The notes beneath the pieces are model-generated. The model was given only the letters and a program-made list of their open reading frames with translations, did not search any database and had not been told where the DNA came from. From NCBI GenBank assembly GCA_022712785.1, contig JAFLJX010000162.1:1-6327 (forward strand): 6,327 bases of DNA, read 5' to 3'. This document shows, piece after piece, positions 1 through 5,221 of the stretch. Each line of letters starts with the position of its first letter. Position 1 is the stretch's first letter. A program made the translations under genes and the position numbers. This stretch comes from Mycoplasmatota bacterium (GTDB lineage: Bacteria; Bacillota_I; Bacilli_A; Izemoplasmatales; Izemoplasmataceae).

Positions 1-3
1 TAT

Positions 4-2622
4 TTATCTTCTGTTTTTTAATTGTGCTTGTGCAGCAGAAACAATTGCTACAGGAATTCTATAAGGAGAACAACTTACATAATCAAGTCCTGTGTTATGG
101 AAGAATTCAATACTTGTTGGTTCTCCACCATGTTCACCACAAACACCAACTACGATATCTTTATTCACTTTTTGAACGCTTTTAGTTGCTAATTTAACTA
201 ATTGACCAACACCAGTTTGATCAACCGCAGCAAATGGATCAGAGTCTAAAATATTTTTAGCTTTATAATCTTTTAAAAATTTACCAGCGTCGTCACGACT
301 AAATCCAAATGTCATTTGAGTTAAGTCATTTGTTCCGAAACTAATGAAGTCTGCGTTAGCACCAACTTGTTCCCCAATTAATGCAGCTCTTGGAGTTTCA
401 ACCATAGTTCCAACTTTATATTCTAGTTTAATTCCTGCTTCTGCAATTAATGCATCTGCAGTTTCTTTAATAAATTCAGTTAAATAAGTTAACTCTTTGA
501 TAGTAGAAATAAGTGGTACCATTATTTCAGGTTTAACAACTTTACCAGCTTTAGTTACATTAATAGCAGCAACGATGATTGCTTTTGTTTGCATAACACT
601 AAGTTCTGGATAAGAAACACCTAATCTACAACCTCTATGACCTAACATAGGGTTAAATTCGTGTAACGTTTCAAGTGCTCTATGTAATCTATCAGGAGTA
701 ATATCTAATTTAGCTGCAACTTCGTCTACTTCATCTGCTTGAGGTAAGAATTCATGTAGTGGTGGATCTAATAAACGAATACATACAGTTTTACCGTCCA
801 TCGCATTAAAGATTTCAGTAAAGTCTTTTAATTGATGAGGTAATAATTTTTCTAAAGCTAATTCTCTTTCTGCAAGATCATTAGCGATAATGAATCTACG
901 AACGTCAGTAATTCTAGTATCGTCAAAGAACATATGTTCAGTTCTACAAAGTCCAATTCCTTCAGCTCCGAAAGATAAAGCAGTTAAACTATCTCTTTCA
1001 TTATCAGCATTAGCTTTAACACCTAAGAATTTTATTTCTTTTGACCATTTAAGAATTGTTTGGAAATCTTCACTAAATGATGCTGCTTTAGTTTTGATAG
1101 TCCCAGCATATAATTTACCAGTTGTTCCATCAATACTGAATGGAGTTAACTCTGGATATTTTTTACCGTTTATGATCATGTAACCTTCTTCTTCATTAAT
1201 TTGAAGAGCTCCACAACCAGAAACACAACATTTACCCATTCCACGTGCTACAACTGCAGCATGTGATGTCATTCCACCAAGTTGAGTAACGAAACCTTCA
1301 CAAACGATCATACCTTCGATATCTTCAGGTGAAGTTTCTTTTCTAAATAATAATAATTTTTCTCCAGTTTCTTCTTTTAAAGATGCAGCTCTTTCAGAAC
1401 TAAATACAATTTTACCAGATGCAGCACCAGGAGATGCAGCTAATCCTTCAGTTACGTATTCTGCGTTAGCAAGTGCAACTTCGTTGAACACTGGGTGTAA
1501 TAATTGATCAAGAGCAAAAACATCGATAGAAGCAACTGCTTCTTCTTTAGTTAATAATCCTTCAGCAACCATATCTACTGCAACTTTAACACCAGCTGCG
1601 GCAGTTCTTTTCCCATTTCTAGTTTGAAGAATATATAAAATACCATCTTCAATTGTAAATTCGATATCTTGCATATCTTTATAATGAGCTTCTAAATTAT
1701 CTAAAATGTCAGCTAATTCTTTATAAAGTTTTGGGTTTTGAACGTTAAGTTCATCTAATTTTAGAGGAGTTCTAATTCCTGCAACAATGTCTTCACCTTG
1801 TGCATTGAATAAAAATTCACCAAATATTTCTTTTTCACCAGTTTTTGGATTTCTAGTGAATAATACACCCGTACCAGAATCTTCTCCAGTATTACCAAAT
1901 ACCATTTGTTGAACGTTAACAGCAGTTCCCCAAGTATGATCGATTCCATTATGGTCACGATAAATATTAGCTCTATCTGAATACCATGATTCAAATACTG
2001 CATTAACAGCCATTTCTAATTGAGTAAAAGGGTCTTGAGGGAATGGAGCTCCAGTTGCTTTTGCAACTATAGCTAAATAAGCTTTAGAAACTACTTTCCA
2101 ATCTTCAGCGTTTAATAATAAATCGCTATCATATCCTTTTGCTTCTTTTAAGTCGTCAAGTACTGCAGCGAATAAATCATATTCAACTCCTTGAACAACT
2201 TCACCAAACATATGGATAAATCTTCTATAGATATCCCATACAAATTTTGGATTTCCAGTTTTTTCAATCATTGCTTCAACAGCAACATCAGTTAAACCTA
2301 AGTTAAGCACAGTGTCCATCATTCCAGGCATAGATACTCTAGCCCCAGAACGTACTGATACTAATAGTGGATCAGTTGAACTACCAAATTCTTTACCAGT
2401 TTCTTTTTCTAATTTAGCTGTGTATTCACGGATATCAGCTAATAATTCTTTAGAGTTTTTGCTTCCGTTTTTATAGTATTCAACACACATGTCAGTAGTG
2501 ATAGTGTACCCAGCTGGAACAGGAACCCCCATCGTTTTCATTTCTGATAAGTTAGCACCTTTACCACCAAGTAAATTCTTTTGTTCTTTAGTACCCTCAC
2601 CAAACATATAAATTCTTTTCAT
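4..2622 (-). CDS. ppdK: Pyruvate, phosphate dikinase (PPDK)
   Basis: Cytoplasmic enzyme that reversibly converts ATP, phosphate and pyruvate to AMP, PPi and PEP. In PPi-dependent glycolysis it runs toward pyruvate and ATP; otherwise it makes PEP. The 872 residues match the usual bacterial length of about 874. Three domains are visible. The ATP-grasp region (about 1-340) has GGKGAN with K21, SVRSGA with R91, and E321/Q333. The swivelling phosphohistidine domain (about 390-510) has GGMTSHAAVVARGMGK with catalytic H454 and the neighbouring T452, which is the regulatory Thr in plants. The C-terminal TIM barrel has CRTEHMFF (R560), R616, E742, GTNDLTQ (N765) and GVCGEHGG (C828, the general acid). 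All residues known from the Clostridium symbiosum enzyme are retained at a 1-3 residue offset. The ATG at 2622 follows AAAGGTGA with a 6-base spacer. The gene has its own promoter and a cre box upstream. Nothing looks broken; the stop TAA is at 6-4. Confidence 0.97.
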   Translation of the reverse strand: MKRIYMFGEGTKEQKNLLGGKGANLSEMKTMGVPVPAGYTITTDMCVEYYKNGSKNSKELLADIREYTAKLEKETGKEFGSSTDPLLVSVRSGARVSMPGMMDTVLNLGLTDVAVEAMIEKTGNPKFVWDIYRRFIHMFGEVVQGVEYDLFAAVLDDLKEAKGYDSDLLLNAEDWKVVSKAYLAIVAKATGAPFPQDPFTQLEMAVNAVFESWYSDRANIYRDHNGIDHTWGTAVNVQQMVFGNTGEDSGTGVLFTRNPKTGEKEIFGEFLFNAQGEDIVAGIRTPLKLDELNVQNPKLYKELADILDNLEAHYKDMQDIEFTIEDGILYILQTRNGKRTAAAGVKVAVDMVAEGLLTKEEAVASIDVFALDQLLHPVFNEVALANAEYVTEGLAASPGAASGKIVFSSERAASLKEETGEKLLLFRKETSPEDIEGMIVCEGFVTQLGGMTSHAAVVARGMGKCCVSGCGALQINEEEGYMIINGKKYPELTPFSIDGTTGKLYAGTIKTKAASFSEDFQTILKWSKEIKFLGVKANADNERDSLTALSFGAEGIGLCRTEHMFFDDTRITDVRRFIIANDLAERELALEKLLPHQLKDFTEIFNAMDGKTVCIRLLDPPLHEFLPQADEVDEVAAKLDITPDRLHRALETLHEFNPMLGHRGCRLGVSYPELSVMQTKAIIVAAINVTKAGKVVKPEIMVPLISTIKELTYLTEFIKETADALIAEAGIKLEYKVGTMVETPRAALIGEQVGANADFISFGTNDLTQMTFGFSRDDAGKFLKDYKAKNILDSDPFAAVDQTGVGQLVKLATKSVQKVNKDIVVGVCGEHGGEPTSIEFFHNTGLDYVSCSPYRIPVAIVSAAQAQLKNRR

Positions 2623-2628
2623 AGTTTT

Positions 2629-2636
2629 TCACCTTT
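2629..2636 (-). promoter_or_regulatory. Ribosome binding site of ppdK
   Basis: AAAGGTGA lies six bases before the ATG at 2622, which fixes that start. The site follows directly on an AT-dinucleotide run in the leader. Confidence 0.75.
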
Positions 2637-2637
2637 C

Positions 2638-2651
2638 ATATATATATATAT
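2638..2651. repeat. AT dinucleotide run (7 units) in the ppdK leader
   Basis: Fourteen bases of uninterrupted AT alternation occupy the ppdK 5' untranslated region, just before the Shine-Dalgarno site. As RNA it would be an unstructured AU stretch. Such runs can slip in replication and change leader length, but no function can be shown from one sequence. Confidence 0.8.
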
Positions 2652-2673
2652 TTTTTCTAAAAAGTCCGAGATA

Positions 2674-2702
2674 ATTATATCATTTCCATTTTGTTTTTAC
2701 AA
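2674..2702 (-). promoter_or_regulatory. Sigma-70/SigA-type promoter of ppdK, extended -10
   Basis: The -35 box TTGTAA (2702-2697) and a perfect -10 box TATAAT (2679-2674) are separated by exactly 17 bases. A TG one base before the -10 (2682-2681) makes it an extended -10, TGATATAAT. Transcription would start near 2667, giving a leader of about 45 bases. It lies downstream of the rnf terminator, so ppdK can be expressed independently of rnf. Confidence 0.8.
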
Positions 2703-2745
2703 CTAATAAGGTACTTTTTCTAATATATCCTCTACTCTTTTTAAC

Positions 2746-2760
2746 TGATAACGCTTTCAA
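2746..2760 (-). promoter_or_regulatory. Catabolite-responsive element (cre), probable CcpA site
   Basis: TTGAAAGCGTTATCA fits the cre consensus WTGNAANCGNWNNCW at every position, and also the stricter TGWAARCGYTWNCW. It is centred about 85 bases before the predicted ppdK transcription start and 14 bases past the end of the rnf terminator T-run. A site this far upstream fits CcpA activation better than roadblock repression. However, a weak alternative promoter (TTATCA, 18 bases, TATATT at 2727-2722) would have its -35 inside the box and would then be repressed. Another LacI-family regulator could also bind such a site. Confidence 0.65.
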
Positions 2761-2774
2761 TGTAATGTTAGTCC

Positions 2775-2809
2775 AAAAAAAATAAGGAAGTCATATGACT
2801 TCCTTATTT
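2775..2809 (-). terminator. Rho-independent terminator of the rnf operon
   Basis: A perfect 30-base palindrome (2780-2809, centre CATATG) folds into a long hairpin with up to about 13 pairs around a small loop. It is followed on the minus strand by eight T residues (2782-2775, partly shared with the stem). The rnfB stop TAA (2806-2804) lies inside the 5' arm, so the operon ends immediately with rnfB and no downstream cistron has been lost from the transcript. On the plus strand the flanking sequence is only weakly T-rich. Confidence 0.9.
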
Positions 2810-3109
2810 AATAACTTTTATTATTGATCCGTCAGGATTAGGATGATCTTTTATATATTCCAAAATCGGATTATAATGTTCATCTTTCCCTGGTTTACAA
2901 TCTGATAATTTTTCAACTTTGCCTTCAACAATTCCTTCTGCAAAACCAGCACAACCAGGATACCCACAAGCACCACAATTATATTGAGGTAACATATCAC
3001 TAATAGTCTGTACTCTTTGATCAACTTCAACTTTAAGATAATCTGCAGATATTGCTAACCCAAGTCCTAAAAGTAGTCCCATAACTGCCAATGTTATAAA
3101 CGCTGCCAT
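2804..3109 (-). CDS. rnfB: Short RnfB: membrane anchor plus one [4Fe-4S] domain, ferredoxin domain absent
   Basis: RnfB is the cytoplasmic-facing iron-sulfur subunit that takes electrons from ferredoxin and passes them to the intramembrane RnfA/RnfE cluster. This 101-residue protein has one membrane helix (about 3-20), then the RnfB/RsxB Fe-S domain (PF04060 type) in CGACGYPGC with ligands C45, C48, C53 and C71 (spacing 2, 4, 17). It ends 30 residues later. Known RnfB proteins run from about 190 residues to well over 280 and carry a further domain with CxxCxxCxxxCP clusters; nothing of that kind is present. The stop codon sits in the operon terminator, and the downstream sequence has no remnant of a second domain, so this is not a simple frameshift. 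The start is the ATG at 3109, preceded by GAGGAG with a 7-base spacer. An in-frame extension to 3175 reads through the previous gene and has no ribosome site. Confidence 0.9.
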   Translation of the reverse strand: MAAFITLAVMGLLLGLGLAISADYLKVEVDQRVQTISDMLPQYNCGACGYPGCAGFAEGIVEGKVEKLSDCKPGKDEHYNPILEYIKDHPNPDGSIIKVIK

Positions 3110-3113
3110 AAAA

Positions 3114-3287
3114 TCACTCCTCGCCTTTATAAGTACAAGTGAAGCTGTGACAAGATTCACATTTAGTTCTGTCAACCGCCTCTAAACACTCTTCGGGGAT
3201 TGGCGTTTTTTTATTTAACATGTAACTAAGAATATACATAAATACAAGTGATCCAATTACTAATACCGGTACAAGTATATTATCCAT
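3114..3287 (-). CDS. Small single-span membrane protein with four cysteines, between rnfA and rnfB; possible Fe-S maturation or electron-transfer factor
   Basis: I do not recognise this 57-residue protein as a named family. Residues 4-24 form one hydrophobic helix, followed by NKKTPIPE and a tail with C34, C43, C46 and C51 (spacing 8, 2, 4). D2 before and KK after the helix predict the tail to be cytoplasmic. The start is the ATG at 3287, which overlaps the rnfA stop as TAATG, with AGGT eight bases upstream; rnfB begins four bases past its stop. So it is co-translated with the two subunits flanking it. The plan (one helix, basic residues, then four Cys) resembles NqrM (DUF539), which delivers iron to the NqrD/NqrE Cys4 site in Na+-NQR. 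RnfA and RnfE are the homologues of NqrE and NqrD. That parallel is inference. It could instead carry an Fe-S cluster as an extra subunit. That it is a real gene is well supported; its role is not. Confidence 0.85.
   Translation of the reverse strand: MDNILVPVLVIGSLVFMYILSYMLNKKTPIPEECLEAVDRTKCESCHSFTCTYKGEE
3117..3122 (-). promoter_or_regulatory. Ribosome binding site of rnfB
   Basis: GAGGAG, seven bases before the ATG at 3109, lies within the last codons of the preceding small gene. It is the strongest Shine-Dalgarno in the operon and decides the short rnfB start over the upstream in-frame extension. Confidence 0.85.
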
Positions 3288-3892
3288 TAGATTATACCTG
3301 CTAGTCCCAAGAATGCAAGACTCATAATACCAGCAACTACTAGGCTTATAGGAACACCTTTCCAAGCTGCAGGAACATTACTTCCGTCAAGTTTTTCTCT
3401 AATTGATGAGAAAGCAAATATTATTAAACCAAATCCTAGTCCAGTACCAATACTTACAGAAACTGCAGTGAATAGGCCTTCCCAATATGGAGTCGTTTCG
3501 GTCCAAATACCTGTAATATTACCCTCACTCACACCAAGAATTGCGCAGTTAGTTGTAATAAGTGGTAAATAGATTCCTAAACTTTTATATAATGGTTTAC
3601 TAAACTTTTTAATAACCATTTCAACAAATTGCACTAAACTAGCAATTACTAATATAAATGCGATAGTTGAAATATATGGAATATCAAATGGGAATAGTAC
3701 TAAATCATAGATTGTATATGTAACTGCTGACGCAATCACCATTACAAACAAAACAGCTGCGCTCATTCCAATTGCACTACTACTTTTCTTACTAACACCT
3801 AGGAAAGGACAAATACCAAGGAATTGCATTAAGATAACATTATTAATCAACATTGCTGAAATTATAGCCGTTGCAAATACTGTAAAACTCAT
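3287..3892 (-). CDS. rnfA: RnfA, integral membrane subunit holding half of the intramembrane [2Fe-2S] site
   Basis: RnfA pairs with RnfE in the membrane core; each supplies two cysteines to an iron-sulfur cluster that relays electrons across the membrane. The 201 residues match the family (about 190-200) with six predicted helices. The hallmarks are FLGICPFLGVSK (C28) and TTNCAILGVSE (C116), the two inverted-repeat half sites. The C-terminal block at 164-200 (IREKLDG, VPAAWKGVPISL, LAFLGLAG) is typical of RnfA rather than RnfE. The start chosen is the ATG at 3892, six bases after AGGTG (3903-3899). A GTG at 3901 would add three residues but would overlap that site. The gap to the rnfE stop is one base. 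The stop overlaps the next start as TAATG. Confidence 0.95.
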   Translation of the reverse strand: MSFTVFATAIISAMLINNVILMQFLGICPFLGVSKKSSSAIGMSAAVLFVMVIASAVTYTIYDLVLFPFDIPYISTIAFILVIASLVQFVEMVIKKFSKPLYKSLGIYLPLITTNCAILGVSEGNITGIWTETTPYWEGLFTAVSVSIGTGLGFGLIIFAFSSIREKLDGSNVPAAWKGVPISLVVAGIMSLAFLGLAGII

Positions 3893-3893
3893 A

Positions 3894-4670
3894 CTATTCA
3901 CCTGCCTTTACTAGTTTAGCTGCTGCTAACGCTTTTGCTTTTTTCTTTTCCATAGCAATCTTCTTTTTCTCTTCAATAAATCTTTTTTTCTCATCTTCTT
4001 CTTTTTTTAATTGTCTAGATCTTTTAAATTGGAAACTAGCAAGTATTATTCCCAAAGCAATAAAAGCTCCAGGAGGAAGACTAAATACAGCAAGTCCATA
4101 ATCTGCGATTACAAATCCATCAGCAAACAAGTTAATTATCCAATCAAGTGTGAATAAATGGATAGGAGCATCTACAAAGAATGGTAAATATACTCCCCAC
4201 ATAATTCCACCAGTAGCTAAAAATTCTCTAAAGACACCAATAACTACCAAAGCAAATGTAAATCCAAGACCCATACCAATACCATCAATTGCACTATCAA
4301 TCACATTGTTCTTAGAAGCAAAAGCTTCTGCTCTACCAAGTATCAAACAGTTAACAACGATTAATGGTAAGAACACACCTAAAGCATCGTATAAATCAAT
4401 TGCATAAGCAAATGTCAACATTTTAACAACAGTAACAAAAGTTGCAATAATAACGATATAAGAAGGTGTTCTAACTTGATCAGGTATATAATTTTTGACT
4501 AAACTTACAACAATATTACTTCCTGTTAAAACAAGCACAACAAGTAACCCCATTCCAAGTGATGTTTCAAATGTAGCGGTAACTGCTAACGCTGGACACA
4601 TACCAAGTAAAAAAACAAATATAGGGTTTTCTTTAAAGAATCCTTTTAAAAAGTTTTCTTTTTTACTCAT
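3894..4670 (-). CDS. rnfE: RnfE, integral membrane subunit, with an unusual Lys-rich C-terminal tail
   Basis: RnfE is homologous to RnfA and NqrD, packs against RnfA with inverted topology, and supplies the other two cysteines of the intramembrane [2Fe-2S] cluster. Residues 1-215 form the six-helix core. LLGMCPALAVT (C25) and VVNCLILGRAEAFA (C108) are the two half sites; IDGIGMGLGFT and GVFREFLATG are family signatures. The family is usually about 195-235 residues; this protein has 258 because residues 216-258 add a charged, probably helical tail with 17 Lys/Arg against 8 acidic residues. The basic N-terminus (MSKKENFLK) and tail predict both ends in the cytoplasm, in line with known RnfE topology. 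The ATG at 4670 overlaps the rnfG stop by one base (TAATG) and follows a near-perfect GAGGTGAT (4683-4676). Confidence 0.94.
   Translation of the reverse strand: MSKKENFLKGFFKENPIFVFLLGMCPALAVTATFETSLGMGLLVVLVLTGSNIVVSLVKNYIPDQVRTPSYIVIIATFVTVVKMLTFAYAIDLYDALGVFLPLIVVNCLILGRAEAFASKNNVIDSAIDGIGMGLGFTFALVVIGVFREFLATGGIMWGVYLPFFVDAPIHLFTLDWIINLFADGFVIADYGLAVFSLPPGAFIALGIILASFQFKRSRQLKKEEDEKKRFIEEKKKIAMEKKKAKALAAAKLVKAGE
3899..3903 (-). promoter_or_regulatory. Ribosome binding site of rnfA
   Basis: AGGTG, inside the end of rnfE, is spaced six bases from the ATG at 3892. It favours this ATG over the GTG at 3901, which falls within the site itself. Confidence 0.7.
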
Positions 4671-5221
4671 TATTCATCACCTCTACTTTCTAAGTAATAG
4701 TCACTAGCTAATCTAATAGCGTTAGTAACTGATCCATAAGTATATGAAGCTCCTGTAAAGGTATCTACACTATAATCATTAATATCTTGATTTGTAAAAC
4801 CATTTAAATATTTTGTTTCAATCTTATTTACAAATGTAGGTGTGTTATTATTACTACCAATAACTACTTTAGCAATTTTACCTGATAAATCCACACCAAT
4901 AATTATAGTAATATCTCCATAATTATTTTTAGTAATGTCTTTATAGGCAACGCCATAAATTACACCGTCTATTTTGTTTCCGCTACTATCTGCTTCATAA
5001 ATAACTATTTCTTGATCCAAATCATCATCAAGTTCAGTAATATCCAAATACATATTGAAGTCATCTTTAATATTAAATATATCTCTATAATACGCTTTTT
5101 CTTGTTCTTCAATGTTTATCTTAATTTGTTTATAAGTAAGTTCGTTTACTCCAAAGATTATTAATCCACTTAGTCCACCAATTACTACTAAAACCAAAGC
5201 TATTTTTAGTTTACTAAACAT
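4670..5221 (-). CDS. rnfG: RnfG, membrane-anchored subunit with covalent FMN
   Basis: RnfG carries FMN linked by a phosphoester bond to a threonine, outside the cytoplasmic membrane, and passes electrons from the RnfA/RnfE cluster toward RnfD. The 183 residues hold one N-terminal helix (about 4-24) and an FMN-binding domain ending in DTFTGASYTYGSV. This is a variant of the S/T-G-A-T/S-x-T motif, with T161 as the FMN acceptor normally filled by ApbE, which is not in this window. The usual SETPG-like segment before it reads NNNTPT here (124-129), a divergence from common RnfG. The domain is also slightly short and rich in Asp/Glu. The start is the ATG at 5221, six bases after AGGTG (5232-5228). 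A GTG at 5230 would add three residues but has no ribosome site. The gene overlaps the end of rnfD by eight bases. Confidence 0.92.
   Translation of the reverse strand: MFSKLKIALVLVVIGGLSGLIIFGVNELTYKQIKINIEEQEKAYYRDIFNIKDDFNMYLDITELDDDLDQEIVIYEADSSGNKIDGVIYGVAYKDITKNNYGDITIIIGVDLSGKIAKVVIGSNNNTPTFVNKIETKYLNGFTNQDINDYSVDTFTGASYTYGSVTNAIRLASDYYLESRGDE

Noticed and set aside
890..1183. Plus-strand open frame of 97 codons, antisense to ppdK.
   Set aside because: It is antisense to a conserved part of ppdK, has no convincing ribosome site and shows no recognisable motifs.
1761..2003. Minus-strand open frame of 80 codons inside ppdK in another frame.
   Set aside because: It falls within the conserved ATP-grasp coding region, and its composition is what a frame-shifted AT-rich gene gives.
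2722..2751. Second promoter (TTATCA, 18 bases, TATATT) overlapping the cre box.
   Set aside because: The -35 matches only four of six positions and the -10 is not ideal, whereas the promoter at 2674-2702 is near consensus. Kept only as an alternative explanation for cre function.
2804..3109. RnfB as a pseudogene truncated by frameshift.
   Set aside because: I looked past the stop on the minus strand for CxxCxxCxxxCP-like coding sequence in the other frames; the 181 bases before ppdK hold a terminator, cre box, promoter and AT-rich leader instead.
3141..3161. CxxCH (C43-C46-H47) in the small rnf-associated protein, the heme c attachment motif; some archaeal Rnf complexes work with a multiheme cytochrome c.
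   Set aside because: Charge distribution around the single helix puts this tail in the cytoplasm, where c-type heme is not attached, and the two further cysteines fit metal or cluster binding better. Only worth reopening if topology is shown to be reversed.
3288..3365. N-terminal extension of the 57-residue protein in the same frame, upstream of 3287.
   Set aside because: It lies wholly inside rnfA in another frame, gives an unlikely Cys/Tyr/Trp-rich peptide and would bury the membrane helix mid-protein. The TAATG junction gives a proper start.
4150..4407. Plus-strand open frame opposite rnfE.
   Set aside because: Antisense shadow of membrane-helix codons; no ribosome site or family signature. 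The same applies to the frames at 4495-4707 and 5764-5985 on the plus strand and 5465-5653 on the minus strand.
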